A DNA stretch of 64,000 bases. Origin: a virus. Below the pieces are notes generated by a model that worked only from the letters and a program-made list of their open reading frames with translations, did not search any database and had not been told where the DNA came from. The first letter of the stretch is position 1; each line of letters opens with the position of its first letter. The position numbers and the translations under genes were made by a program. The stretch is from the IMG/VR virus record IMGVR_UViG_3300020172_003394, positions 1 to 64,000 of that record, one strand, 5' to 3'. Below are positions 36,922-46,524 of this stretch, piece after piece.

Positions 36922-37401
36922 ATGACTCATTTAGTATTTCGCCCATTCGGGTCAACGGTTTTGAACAATCGGGATAACTTCATCAGCACATTTGATAAGA
37001 TGTTTGATGAATTTGCCAGAAAAGATTTCCCTGAGTTTTTCCAACACTTCGGGGCAGAGCCTTTTGGAAAGGCAGCATATCCAAAGGTTAATGTAATTAC
37101 AAATGACGAGGCTGTAGTTATTGAAGCAGAACTCGCTGGTTACAAGAAGGATGAAATTGATATTGAGGTCAAGGAAGGGGTCTTGACCATTTCGGGTGGT
37201 ACATCACAATTGAACGAGCAAACTGATAAAGTAGTTTATCTTCTACGAGAATTGAAGCGAAGCTCATTCTCTCGATCCTTTAAGCTCGGTGACCAATTGG
37301 ATGCATCAGAAGTAAATGCAAAGTTTGATAATGGGTTACTTACAATCACAATCCAAAAATTGCAAAAGGAGCCAGAGTCGAAAAAGGTTACGATTAAGTA
37401 A
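36922..37401 (+). CDS. Hsp20-type small heat-shock protein
   Basis: A 159-aa protein; ATG at 36922 follows GGAGG. The alpha-crystallin domain spans about 55-145 (YPKVNVITNDEAVVIEAELAG..., VLTISGG, FSRSFKLGD, FDNGLLTI). It ends in a basic tail. Small heat-shock proteins hold unfolding proteins; hsp20 genes are common in T4-like cyanophages and may help virion assembly. A Cys-rich micropeptide follows directly. Confidence 0.92.
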   Translation: MTHLVFRPFGSTVLNNRDNFISTFDKMFDEFARKDFPEFFQHFGAEPFGKAAYPKVNVITNDEAVVIEAELAGYKKDEIDIEVKEGVLTISGGTSQLNEQTDKVVYLLRELKRSSFSRSFKLGDQLDASEVNAKFDNGLLTITIQKLQKEPESKKVTIK

Positions 37402-37424
37402 TAACACTCAACGCAGGAGAGTAT

Positions 37425-37505
37425 ATGTGCAGTTGTAATAGTGGTGTCTGTACGTGTGGCACCGGATGTACTTGTAGTTGTTGCTTAACCCTCATAGCCG
37501 ATTAA
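37425..37505 (+). CDS. Metallothionein-like Cys-rich micropeptide (26 aa)
   Basis: ATG follows CAGGAGAG with ideal spacing. Eight of the first 20 residues are Cys, arranged as CSC, CTC, CTC and CSCC, the pattern of metallothioneins that bind Zn, Cu or Cd. The last six residues are hydrophobic. It sits 23 bp after hsp20 and before a strong terminator, so it likely belongs to a short stress operon. No homologue can be named. Confidence 0.55.
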   Translation: MCSCNSGVCTCGTGCTCSCCLTLIAD

Positions 37506-37569
37506 CAGGAGGTGATCTACATCGGTTATGTCTGACTCAAAACCCTAAATATTTAGGAGACATTTATAA

Positions 37570-37603
37570 ACGGGCCGGTCCTATAAAAGCCGGCCCGTTT
37601 TTT
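37570..37603 (+). terminator. Strong rho-independent terminator
   Basis: ACGGGCCGG pairs perfectly with CCGGCCCGT, followed by TTTTTT. It ends the hsp20/micropeptide unit. Confidence 0.9.
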
Positions 37604-37616
37604 CTTGGAGTATATA

Positions 37617-38695
37617 TGAGTAAATTTTTTAATTTCAAAACACTCGTTTCGTTGACAGCACTAACGATTGCAGCAACTGCAGCATTATTTTCAATTACAG
37701 GTATTGGAACATTATTTGCTGGTGCGGCATTGTCTGCGATGGTAATGGCCGGCGCTTTAGAATTAGGTAAACTGGTAGGTATTTCGTTTTTATATAGATA
37801 CTGGAAAGAACTTCCATTTACATTAAAAAGTTATATGTCAATAGCCAGTATCGTATTAATTATTATTACATCGGCGGGCATTTACGGATATCTATCATCC
37901 GCATATGCAAAAGTTGCAGCCGACCCGCTTCGTATGAACGCAGAAGTGCAAATCTTGAATTCGCAAGCGGCAACACTTGATGAAGAAATCAAACGAAAAA
38001 CTACTCGCTTAGACCAAATTATTACATTGCGTGGGCAGCAAGAAAATCGTATTGATAGTTTAATCGTGAGAAGTACAACAGGCAATACCACAACAATCCG
38101 TAATGCACAAAATCAATTAACAGAATTAAGCAGAACGGCAACAACCCTCCAACGTGAAATCAATCAATCCTCCGCTCAACGAGACAGTTTAAAAGCTAAA
38201 AGTTTGACTACAGACGTTGCAATCACTACTAATTCAGATATCGGAACCTTCGTATATATTTCCCGTGCAATCGGAGTGGAACTTGATACCGTAGTTAAAT
38301 GGTTTATATTAGTCATTGTATTGGTGTTTGACCCACTTTCTATCTGTCTTGTATTAGCATATAATTTTTTACAGAAGCGTGGTGACGTTGTACAAGAACC
38401 TAAAAAATTATCTATTTTTAACGAAGCCCCACCAGAACCTACCCCCGAGGTGGCGGAGGAAAAGATAATCGTTCCTGAACCAATTGTGCAAGAAGAAACG
38501 ATGATAAAACGTGAAGAAACGGAACTAGTTCAACCAGTTGAACCAGAAGAGCCCGTTGTGGAAGAACGTAGAGTAATACCATTTAATAATGGTGATTTTA
38601 ATGAAGATGACCCATTCCCACAATATATGACGAAGGCCGAAACAGAAGAAGTTTTAGAAAATTGGTGGGCAAAAAGAAATGGTCTTAAAAAATAA
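37617..38695 (+). CDS. Membrane protein with periplasmic or cytoplasmic coiled coil (359 aa)
   Basis: ATG at 37617 follows TTGGAG. Three hydrophobic segments at about residues 10-55 and 68-85, a coiled-coil region at about 95-200 (LNSQAATLDEEIKRKTTRLDQI and following), a further membrane segment at about 220-245, and a long acidic, Glu/Pro-rich tail. Such coil-containing membrane proteins are widespread in uncultured T4-like phages without known function. Confidence 0.6.
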
Positions 38696-38710
38696 TATTT
38701 AATACGGGAC

Positions 38711-38739
38711 TTGACAAATATAGAAATTAGTGTTATTAT
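38711..38739 (+). promoter_or_regulatory. Promoter of the UV-damage endonuclease gene
   Basis: GGGAC TTGACA, 17-base spacer, TATTAT, 26 bp before the ATG at 38765. Confidence 0.75.
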
Positions 38740-38764
38740 TATACATCTCTAACAAGGGTATAAT

Positions 38765-39661
38765 ATGCCGCATCAAGTCGGTTATTGTTGTATCAATCTT
38801 ACACTACAAAAAACTCGTAAGATTACTACTAATCGCGGTATGATACAGCGCACCTTTTTGGAGCGTGGTGTCAAATATGCGTCAGAACTGGCATTGCAGA
38901 ACGCCAAAGACTTAGTGGAGATTATCAAGTGGAACGCACAGAATGGTGTCAAAGTGTTCCGACTATCCTCCGATTTATTTCCGTGGAACTCCAAATACAA
39001 ACTCGTAGACCTTCCAGACTACGACAAGATTAGTCAATATTTACTTGCCGCTGGTGCGATGGCGTATAACACTGGTCAGCGTATCACTGCACATCCTGAT
39101 CACTTTGTTAAGTTGGGTTCACTCAAACCCGAAGTTGTTGACAATGCTATTCACGACCTTGAACATCATTCCGAGGTGTTTGACTTGATGGGGTTGGCGG
39201 TGTCACATTACAACTGCCTTAATATCCACGTTGGTATGAACTACGACACCGATACGATTGACCGATGGGTTCGTGCATTTGATAGACTTTCTGACAACTG
39301 CAAAAAGCGATTGGTGGTCGAGAACGACGATAAGGGAAACGCATTCTCTGTTAAGCAGCTCCATCGTGAGATTACTTCTCGTACTGGAGTCCCCTTGACT
39401 TTTGACTATTTTCACCATACATTTCATCAAGATGGAATGTCCTCTACCGATGCCGCGCACCTTGCTGCATCTACGTGGGACACCAAACCACTATTTCATT
39501 ATAGCGAGTCTAAGAATTTGAACGAGAGTGTTTCTGGTAATCCACGGGCACACGCTGATTATGTATTTCGTAGTATTGATGACTACGGACTTGATATTGA
39601 CATTGACTTAGAAGCTAAGGCTAAAGAACTTGCATTACTCAAATATCGGGAGTTGTTATGA
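38765..39661 (+). CDS. uvsE: UV-damage endonuclease (UvdE/UvsE)
   Basis: A 298-aa TIM-barrel enzyme. VGYCCINLTL at the start, FRLSSDLFPW near residue 60, TAHPDHFVKLGS near 101, NIHVG near 155, VVENDDKG near 180 and LTFDYFHH near 215 are family hallmarks, including the metal-binding His and Glu. It nicks DNA 5' of UV photoproducts. The codon use is GC-richer than that of its neighbours. It has its own promoter and overlaps the next gene (ATGATA). Confidence 0.9.
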   Translation: MPHQVGYCCINLTLQKTRKITTNRGMIQRTFLERGVKYASELALQNAKDLVEIIKWNAQNGVKVFRLSSDLFPWNSKYKLVDLPDYDKISQYLLAAGAMAYNTGQRITAHPDHFVKLGSLKPEVVDNAIHDLEHHSEVFDLMGLAVSHYNCLNIHVGMNYDTDTIDRWVRAFDRLSDNCKKRLVVENDDKGNAFSVKQLHREITSRTGVPLTFDYFHHTFHQDGMSSTDAAHLAASTWDTKPLFHYSESKNLNESVSGNPRAHADYVFRSIDDYGLDIDIDLEAKAKELALLKYRELL

Positions 39662-40284
39662 TAAGTTTCGCAATCACAACACACAATGAAGGACACTATA
39701 TTCAGCACCTACTGGACCAGCTCGTTCCCCACTGTGAAAAGACAGGGGATGAGATTGTTGTGGTGGATGATCATTCTACAGATTCATTTACCTCACAGAT
39801 ATTATATGGGTATGAAGAGCAGGATAAAATTAAATTGTATAGTCATGCACTAAACAACGATTTTGCCGCACATAAAAATTATCTCAATTCTGTGTGTGAT
39901 GGAGACTATATTTTCCAAGTAGATGCGGATGAAAAATTTCACGATAATCTCTTGACTTATTTACATGATATCGTGTATAATAATACTAACGTAGATTTGT
40001 TTTTAATTCCTCGTATTAATGTTGTTGCTGGTTTGACCGACGACGATATGCGTAGATGGGGATGGGTTATAGATGAAAAGGGTTGGGTAATGTTCCCAGA
40101 CTATCAGACTCGTTTATATAGAAACGTAGAAAATATTAAGTGGGAAGGAAAGGTGCATGAACGGATTGTAGGATACCAAACACACGCACCACTTCCAGCA
40201 GAAGAAGAATGGAGTTTGTATCATATCAAGGACATCAAGAGACAGCGGGAGCAAAACGCATATTATGACACAATTACACGGTAA
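39658..40284 (+). CDS. Family 2 glycosyltransferase
   Basis: A 208-aa GT-A protein: FAITTHNEGHYI at residues 4-15 and EIVVVDDHSTDS near 33-44 are typical of the GT2 family, and VDADEKF near residue 87 supplies the DxD metal site. It is short and ends inside the start of the next gene (20-bp overlap), so the extreme C-terminus may be missing compared with longer relatives. Acceptor unknown. Confidence 0.85.
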   Translation: MISFAITTHNEGHYIQHLLDQLVPHCEKTGDEIVVVDDHSTDSFTSQILYGYEEQDKIKLYSHALNNDFAAHKNYLNSVCDGDYIFQVDADEKFHDNLLTYLHDIVYNNTNVDLFLIPRINVVAGLTDDDMRRWGWVIDEKGWVMFPDYQTRLYRNVENIKWEGKVHERIVGYQTHAPLPAEEEWSLYHIKDIKRQREQNAYYDTITR

Positions 40285-41317
40285 GCAAGCACTCACCTAC
40301 GATGATATAAATTTAATTCCATCGTTTTCGAGTATTGAATCACGTAACACAATTGACCTATCTACACAACTTACGACTAATTATAAGATCAGAATTCCAT
40401 TAATTGCGTCACCAATGGATACGGTATGTGATAGTGAAATGGCAATCGCAATGGAAGAACTTGGTGGAGTTGGTATTATCCACAGATTTATGTCTATTGA
40501 AGAACAATCCAAGGAAGTTAGTAGGGTGTTTCTACATACGCATATCATTGGTAGATGGGTCTTTAACGGAATTCCACAGAGAGTTCCCGTATCTGCCGCA
40601 ATCGGAGCAAACGGTGACTATCTAGAACGAGCACAGGAGTTGACAAAGCAAGGTGCTAATGTTATACTAATAGATGTGGCTCATGGATATCATAAGTTTG
40701 TGATGGAGGCAATTCGTAATTTGAAGAAAACACTTCCGTCACACGTTGATATCATCGCAGGAAATGTGGCAACGGGAGACGCAGCATATAACTTACAGGA
40801 TGCAGGAGCAGATGCAATCCGTGTTGGTATCGGTGGTGGGTCACTTTGCACTACTCGTATTAAGACTGGTTTTGGTGTTCCAAATGTGACTTCACTCCAA
40901 GATTGTGCACAAGATGTGAGTGTTCCTATTATCGCATGTGGTGGTATTCGGTCAAGTGGTGATATTGCAAAAGCGTTGGGAGTTGGAGCAAGTTCAGTAA
41001 TCCTTGGGTCACTCATCGCAGGAACGAAAGAAGCGCCTGGAGCAATTCTTGAAAAGAACAATGGGTTGTATAAGCGGTATCGTGGAGCCGCATCGTTGGA
41101 AACGAAGAGTATTCACGGTCAAGCAAAGAGAAATGTGGAAGGAGAATCCACAGTTGTTCCGTTTAAGGGTGGTGTAAAGTTCATCGTAGAGGGTTTGTTG
41201 GATGGAGTACGGTCAGCATTGTCGTATGCAGGAGCAAACAATCTCGGTGAATATTTCCCAGAATATGTTGTCGTGACTCAAGCTGGAGTAAATGAGGCAA
41301 GACCACATATTCTCTAA
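40265..41317 (+). CDS. IMP dehydrogenase / GMP reductase family protein
   Basis: A 350-aa TIM barrel without CBS domains. LTYDDINLIPSFSSI opens the protein, SPMDTV follows, and the catalytic Cys195 lies in GGGSLCTTR. IIACGGIRSSGDIAKALG is near 223, and YKRYRGAAS carries the mobile-flap Arg-Tyr dyad. IMPDH makes XMP; GMP reductase returns GMP to IMP. The NVEGE and C-terminal SYAGA blocks resemble GuaC, the flap resembles IMPDH, so the direction is open. It would act on the same pool as the PurA-like enzyme. Confidence 0.85.
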   Translation: MTQLHGKQALTYDDINLIPSFSSIESRNTIDLSTQLTTNYKIRIPLIASPMDTVCDSEMAIAMEELGGVGIIHRFMSIEEQSKEVSRVFLHTHIIGRWVFNGIPQRVPVSAAIGANGDYLERAQELTKQGANVILIDVAHGYHKFVMEAIRNLKKTLPSHVDIIAGNVATGDAAYNLQDAGADAIRVGIGGGSLCTTRIKTGFGVPNVTSLQDCAQDVSVPIIACGGIRSSGDIAKALGVGASSVILGSLIAGTKEAPGAILEKNNGLYKRYRGAASLETKSIHGQAKRNVEGESTVVPFKGGVKFIVEGLLDGVRSALSYAGANNLGEYFPEYVVVTQAGVNEARPHIL

Positions 41318-41330
41318 ACAGGAGAATAGT

Positions 41331-41855
41331 ATGAAAAACTTAATAACCGTTTTCGCTACACTAACGATTCTTTTGATGTTAAAAGTAAACGAAGATGTCC
41401 ATATACCTAACCGAATTGTTCGGTCAGAACCAACCGAATTAGAAAAGTTTCTTACCCATATGGCACAACGGGAAAGTGATAACACTCTGCATGTGGTCAA
41501 TAGATTTGGAATGCTGGGAAAATATCAATTTCATCCCAATACTATTAAAGGTCTTGGATTTAATGTCACACAAAAAGAGTTTCTATCTAATGCAGAATTG
41601 CAAGATTCTGTGATGGTGGCGTATCTACGAGCAAATAATGAAGAATTAAAAACACTAATCACTAAATACGAAAATAAAATTATTAAGGGTGTGAAAGTTA
41701 CACGGTCAGGTGTATTGGCAGCTGCGCATTTGGCGGGTTCTACAAATGTGAAGCTATATTTCCAAAACTCGGATTTGAATGGACGAACAGATGCAAACGG
41801 TACGAGTATTCGTGAGTATATGCAGACATTTTCAATGTACATTCTAAATTTATAA
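41331..41855 (+). CDS. Lytic transglycosylase-like protein (174 aa)
   Basis: ATG at 41331 follows CAGGAG. An N-terminal hydrophobic stretch (LITVFATLTILLMLKV) acts as signal or anchor. MAQRESDNTLHVVNRFGMLGKYQFHPNTIKGLGF holds the Glu and GKYQF pattern of SLT/lysozyme-like domains. It would locally open the cell wall, perhaps as a tail-associated murein enzyme. Confidence 0.7.
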   Translation: MKNLITVFATLTILLMLKVNEDVHIPNRIVRSEPTELEKFLTHMAQRESDNTLHVVNRFGMLGKYQFHPNTIKGLGFNVTQKEFLSNAELQDSVMVAYLRANNEELKTLITKYENKIIKGVKVTRSGVLAAAHLAGSTNVKLYFQNSDLNGRTDANGTSIREYMQTFSMYILNL

Positions 41856-41870
41856 CTTAAAAACAATACG

Positions 41871-42149
41871 ATGATATTAATATTAGTAATCAGTATTTCA
41901 TTAAATTTGGCGTTCGGTTATGCAAGTTGGAATCTTTTGCGTAAGAACGAAGTTATGGAAGATGCCATTGATATCTTTTACACCCGTTTGGACAAGACAC
42001 TACAAACTATGCGGGCTATCGATACACGACAAATTTTTGAAAAGGACGACGAAGTGGGGTCAGTTTTTCAACAAATTGTTGATACAGTAAATGATTTACG
42101 CCCGCTCCTATATGGGAGTAATATAGAAAATGGGAAGAACGAAAGTTAA
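41871..42149 (+). CDS. Small membrane-anchored protein (92 aa)
   Basis: An N-terminal transmembrane helix (ILILVISISLNLAFGYASWNLL) is followed by a helical soluble part. Similar small proteins sit upstream of the late sigma gene in other T4-like phages. It overlaps the sigma gene by 20 bp, which suggests coupled translation. Confidence 0.6.
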   Translation: MILILVISISLNLAFGYASWNLLRKNEVMEDAIDIFYTRLDKTLQTMRAIDTRQIFEKDDEVGSVFQQIVDTVNDLRPLLYGSNIENGKNES

Positions 42150-42867
42150 GTTAGGTAAAGTCTACTTTACGCAAGAAACAGAAGATGCAATTATCAAATA
42201 CAACCAAAGTGATGATGTGGAAGAAAGAGAATATCTATATCGTGAGTATATTTGGGCACCATTCGATAAATTGGCAGAAAATGTAATCAACAGATTTAAG
42301 TTCCCATATATGGAAGGCTCTTTTGACGATATTAAGTCAGAAGTAGTCTCCTTTTTGGTTATCAATCTGCATAAATTTGCTAGTGGGAAAGGAAAAGCAT
42401 TCTCATACTTTAGTGTGATTGCAAAAAATTATCTTATATTACATAATAACAACGCATACAAAGAAGAAAAGAGGTCAGTGTATCTTGGTGATAAGACCGA
42501 TGAGACATTTTCATTAGAAGAAATCCTTGTATCAGAACCAGAAGAGCACGAAATTAAGAGTGACATGCGAGATTTTATTCATCTCCTTGTGCAATATTGG
42601 GACTTCAATACCACTAAGATTTTTAAGAAGAAGCGAGATATAGAAATCGCTAATGCAGTGGTTGAACTTCTTCGTAGAGTTGATAATATCGACAATTTTA
42701 ACAAAAAAGCTCTCTACTTAATGATTAGAGAGATGACGAATCACAAAACATCCCATATCACTAAGGTTATCAATAAGATGCGGGCACACGTTTTGGTCCA
42801 AATGAACGAATTTAGACGAACAGGACATATTTCCGACCCATCCGCATATTTTACGTATAAAAAATAG
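42130..42867 (+). CDS. Late sigma factor, T4 gp55-like
   Basis: A 245-aa protein. The block FDKLAENVINRFKF ... VVSFLVINLHKFASGKGKAFSYFSVIAKNYLI corresponds to sigma region 2 (core-polymerase and -10 binding) of gp55-type factors. A C-terminal helical region contains a helix-turn-helix-like stretch (MTNHKTSHITKVINKMRAHV). It should redirect host RNA polymerase to late promoters, possibly with the DsbA-like protein. It opens the structural gene block. Confidence 0.85.
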   Translation: MGRTKVKLGKVYFTQETEDAIIKYNQSDDVEEREYLYREYIWAPFDKLAENVINRFKFPYMEGSFDDIKSEVVSFLVINLHKFASGKGKAFSYFSVIAKNYLILHNNNAYKEEKRSVYLGDKTDETFSLEEILVSEPEEHEIKSDMRDFIHLLVQYWDFNTTKIFKKKRDIEIANAVVELLRRVDNIDNFNKKALYLMIREMTNHKTSHITKVINKMRAHVLVQMNEFRRTGHISDPSAYFTYKK

Positions 42868-42875
42868 CCTCTAAC

Positions 42876-42883
42876 TATTTATA
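42876..42883 (+). promoter_or_regulatory. TATTTATA motif (candidate late -10 element)
   Basis: Sits in the 38-bp gap after the sigma gene and 23 bp before the next start at 42906. Confidence 0.35.
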
Positions 42884-42905
42884 TTGTAGTAACTTGGAGG
42901 TTATA

Positions 42906-43301
42906 ATGAGTTTAGACAAGGAAATATTTGACGGAAAGACCCTTTCGGACCTCTTTTCGGAAATCTACAAAAATTCAGACTCTAAAAGACAACAAATCAA
43001 TCAGTATGTGTCTAGTATGGTGAAGCTTATTCGTACACCAGAAGACGCCGCGATTATTGGTCCTGTAATCAAGGACTTTATTGAGGTGAACGTCAAAAAT
43101 GACGAACACCTCATTCGCATTGCCCAAATCGCACAACGATTGGTTGGTGCTGTAACTAAGGGTGAATCAATTGATGGATTGTTGTCCGAAGCTGAAAAAC
43201 AAGCACTCTTGGGTGACTTGAAAATGGAAGTAGAAAAGATGGAAGATGAAGGTAAAGAAATAGAAGAGGACATCTTCGCAATATCCACGAGAATCAAGTA
43301 A
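42906..43301 (+). CDS. Conserved-type phage protein, helical (131 aa)
   Basis: ATG at 42906 follows GGAGG. A helical protein with a Glu/Lys-rich C-terminal coiled coil (KMEVEKMEDEGKEIEEDIF). Unnamed proteins of this size usually precede the baseplate hub gene in T4-like phages. No function is known. Confidence 0.6.
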   Translation: MSLDKEIFDGKTLSDLFSEIYKNSDSKRQQINQYVSSMVKLIRTPEDAAIIGPVIKDFIEVNVKNDEHLIRIAQIAQRLVGAVTKGESIDGLLSEAEKQALLGDLKMEVEKMEDEGKEIEEDIFAISTRIK

Positions 43302-44821
43302 TGCCAGGCATAGGATTTAGAACATCTGTTAGTAATAAAGCAGCAACGTTGTTACCTGGAGGACCAGGTTCACAACCAATGCCAACTACAGATTTCTTTA
43401 TCTATGAAGCGGCACAAGTTGAAGAAATCGTACAAAACGAAGCTAGTAATTTGTCATCAACAACTAGCACTACAGCTAATACAGGAAGAGTAAAAATACG
43501 GTTTATTAATACGGGTAAAGGTACCAATAGTAGTGAACTTGATTGGGCTGATCCACTACTACCGCATCAAACTATGCCACCATTGATTGGTGAATATGTT
43601 CTTGTATTTAAAATGTTGGGAACATATTTTTATGTCGGACCAATTAACACCAAACGACAAATTACAGAAAATGCACATCCACTACTTGGTTTGGCAGCTA
43701 GTCAACCAACCAATCAACTATTCAAAAATCAAAGAAAAACAGCACTTGGTGTATTAACACAAGCAACACCAAATATTAATAAAGTTGGTACAAATTTTAA
43801 AAAACAAAAGATTAATCCATTAAAGTCATTCGAAGGTGATATTATTTACCAAGGACGATACGGACAATCCATTCGGTTTGGTAGCAGCCAGATGGTTGGC
43901 TCTTCGTTGGGTGAACAATTTCCAAATATTATTCTTCGTGCAGGACAAGGACCAGATACAGCAAAAACAACGGATGATAAAGGTGAATCCTCGTTAACAA
44001 ACGAGTCTATCAACCAAGATGCTAGTTCAATTTATCTAGTCGCAAAACAAATTTTAGGATTGATACCCGCGACATACGGAACTAATATTCATCTCAGTTC
44101 TTTGCTAGAAAAACCATTTGCATTTGATGGTGCGTCTATATTGTTGAATTCTGATAGAGTGATACTTAACTCCAAAGCAACATCAATTTTTATGTTTGCT
44201 AGAAAAGGTATTCATCTTAATTCCTTAGAAGATGGTGTCACGGTAGACACTGCCGGCCCGATTCTATTTAAGACACCAAACAACATATCGATTTTTGGTG
44301 AAAAAACAGTAGACGTTACAAGTAAAGAAGATGGATTATTTATTGCTAAACGAGATGTTAATATTAGTGGTGATAGAAACGTTACACTATATGGTAATGA
44401 AATTTTCTTAGGTGGTAGAAGTGCACAAGCATCACCGATTGTTATGGCAAAACCATTGAAGTTATTTCTATTGGAATTGTTGAGAACGTTAATGTCAACG
44501 TCACCTCTAGTGGTGGGACCATTTGGATTAATAAATCCAGCATTAATTGCAAGATTGTTGATAGTATACTCAAAGTATATGGTATTTCCTGACCCATTCA
44601 ATCCGTTGTGGGCATCAAATGATAATTTCGTGATGAAAACCAACGAACAAACAATGAGTGGACCAACATACCTACCAGCAAATCAATCATTTAAGCAGGT
44701 TAGTGGATTGGGCACTCGTAGTTCGGCTGATGCAGCAAGATTCGCTAGAAACGAAGTAGATAACGCGGGATTACAGCAAGCACGTAAATTATTTGATGAT
44801 GAACTCGTAGCGAAGTTATAA
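43301..44821 (+). CDS. Baseplate hub/spike-type structural protein
   Basis: A 506-aa protein. An N-terminal OB-fold-like part (about 50-125: GRVKIRFINTGKGTN...IGEYVLVFKM) recalls gp5 and VgrG. Residues about 185-200 (YQGRYGQSIRFGS) and the repeat strands at about 270-370 (ASILLNSDRVILNSKATSIFMF...) form a beta-helix-like spike. It could be the central puncturing device or a hub protein. It overlaps the previous stop by one base. Confidence 0.65.
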   Translation: MPGIGFRTSVSNKAATLLPGGPGSQPMPTTDFFIYEAAQVEEIVQNEASNLSSTTSTTANTGRVKIRFINTGKGTNSSELDWADPLLPHQTMPPLIGEYVLVFKMLGTYFYVGPINTKRQITENAHPLLGLAASQPTNQLFKNQRKTALGVLTQATPNINKVGTNFKKQKINPLKSFEGDIIYQGRYGQSIRFGSSQMVGSSLGEQFPNIILRAGQGPDTAKTTDDKGESSLTNESINQDASSIYLVAKQILGLIPATYGTNIHLSSLLEKPFAFDGASILLNSDRVILNSKATSIFMFARKGIHLNSLEDGVTVDTAGPILFKTPNNISIFGEKTVDVTSKEDGLFIAKRDVNISGDRNVTLYGNEIFLGGRSAQASPIVMAKPLKLFLLELLRTLMSTSPLVVGPFGLINPALIARLLIVYSKYMVFPDPFNPLWASNDNFVMKTNEQTMSGPTYLPANQSFKQVSGLGTRSSADAARFARNEVDNAGLQQARKLFDDELVAKL

Positions 44822-44822
44822 T

Positions 44823-46484
44823 ATGTCATTTTTTAAAGAAGAGTATTTTCAATCGTATATAAAAAGTGCTACCAATTCTCTAAGTGGTAATATAACTTCC
44901 ATTGCCCAAATTCCACGAGATGTTCCACTAGAAACTTTAATAGCACTCACGGCATACCGACCACAAATTATACAAGGAACAGTATTACAAAAAAACACAC
45001 AAACTAGCGAAGCGGTCAGCAAAGCAACAGAACTACGACTTCAACAAACTGGTTTGTTTACAAATAATTTACAAAATTTTAGACCTTCTATTTCTCGACG
45101 AGCTATACAACGTAGACGAGGTAACGGTCAACGTGTACCATTAAATCCAAGAGAACGGATATTACGTGGATTAGACCCAAGAACTAGACAATTGGTTCGA
45201 GAGTTAGAAGATTTACGTATATTAAAACAATTGCAAGATAGATTACAACAGCAAACAGATAGATTAGAGCAACAAATTAACAAATACACATCTATATTTA
45301 ATGCTCTAGTAAATGCACCCGATGCGCTGGTATCTGCGGGACTTACATTTTTAATCAACAAAATAGATCAATTAGAACAACTGTATAATGCGGCAAAAGC
45401 TGTATTTGAGTTAGTTAAGAAAGCTGCCGAAAATACCAAAAAAGCTATTCTCAAAGCTTTGTTTAAAGACATTCCACAATTTAGAAAAAACGTGAGAAAA
45501 GCAATTGATGTATTGCGAAGAATTTTGAAATTACGAGAAATTCCCAGAATAGTAAAATTTCCAAAATTTCCAAAACTACCAACAATAAATCTAACGTTCT
45601 CTAATTTTTACGCAAAATATAAATTAGCGTTAAATAGTTTAAAAAATAAAAACAGTTTATTTTATGATAGAGCATATTCGACTGCATTACAACAATCTGG
45701 TTTTGAAATTTTTGATCCAAACAAAGATAAAATTCAACGCGGATTAGCAAAAGCAAGAAATTCATTACGTCAAGTACGAGCAGATTTTCAAGCTAAGCAA
45801 GCGATACGAACTGCCGCCGTGGACCGCGCAAGAAATCAACTTATTGATAATGTAAGACAAACAAATAGAACTGTTGAACGTGAACGTCAAAATATATTAA
45901 AACAATATCAAAATGCAAAAACTGCAGGACAACGTGCAGGTGATCGCGCACGATCAACAGTTGATCGCACACGTGATAACATTGCTGACTTAGCAAATAG
46001 AACTACTGCGCGAGTAACCGCAAATCTTGGTGGAATAGTATCCGCAGTGAATACAGCAAACAATTTGTTTACTTCGGCTGGGACGTTGGTTGGTGGACTT
46101 AATAACGATGTAATTAAACTTGAATTAACAAGAAATTTGGTACAAGAAGCACAAACAGCCAATCAAATTGCACAACAAGTACAACAAACACCACCGCAAA
46201 TTTCGTCACTATCCACAATACAACAAACCGAAGTCTTCGTTAATGAACAAACTAAAACAATCACTACAGTCTCACGCAGATTACGTCCAAGTGATGCAGT
46301 AAATGAAGTAGAGTTATTAAACAGACGACGAGCACAACAAATTGGATATGTTGGACAACTGAGTGTAGATGGTACTCAACCTATACCAAAACGTCTTAAT
46401 GGACAAACCTTCTTTGAAGCAAGACTTACAATAACCTACGAATCGCAAGTTACGGTACCAACAGGCAGTGCAGTTATTGTATAA
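44823..46484 (+). CDS. Structural coiled-coil protein, Gln/Arg-rich
   Basis: A 553-aa protein. Helical regions at about 115-160 and 310-400 are rich in Arg, Gln and Asn with heptad-like spacing (REDVRILKQLQDRLQQQ type, QTNRTVERERQNILKQYQ). The C-terminal 80 residues are beta-rich. It lies between the hub/spike gene and the gp25-like region, so it is likely a baseplate or tail-tube-associated protein. No known family. Confidence 0.5.
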   Translation: MSFFKEEYFQSYIKSATNSLSGNITSIAQIPRDVPLETLIALTAYRPQIIQGTVLQKNTQTSEAVSKATELRLQQTGLFTNNLQNFRPSISRRAIQRRRGNGQRVPLNPRERILRGLDPRTRQLVRELEDLRILKQLQDRLQQQTDRLEQQINKYTSIFNALVNAPDALVSAGLTFLINKIDQLEQLYNAAKAVFELVKKAAENTKKAILKALFKDIPQFRKNVRKAIDVLRRILKLREIPRIVKFPKFPKLPTINLTFSNFYAKYKLALNSLKNKNSLFYDRAYSTALQQSGFEIFDPNKDKIQRGLAKARNSLRQVRADFQAKQAIRTAAVDRARNQLIDNVRQTNRTVERERQNILKQYQNAKTAGQRAGDRARSTVDRTRDNIADLANRTTARVTANLGGIVSAVNTANNLFTSAGTLVGGLNNDVIKLELTRNLVQEAQTANQIAQQVQQTPPQISSLSTIQQTEVFVNEQTKTITTVSRRLRPSDAVNEVELLNRRRAQQIGYVGQLSVDGTQPIPKRLNGQTFFEARLTITYESQVTVPTGSAVIV

Positions 46485-46510
46485 AACTGGTTTAAATCAT
46501 AGTTTTTTGA

Positions 46511-46520
46511 TATTTAAATA
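46511..46520 (+). promoter_or_regulatory. TATTTAAATA motif (candidate late -10 element)
   Basis: Variant of the TATTTATA motif, in a 115-bp gap before the gene at 46600; the direct repeat at 46525 follows. Confidence 0.25.
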
Positions 46521-46524
46521 GAGG

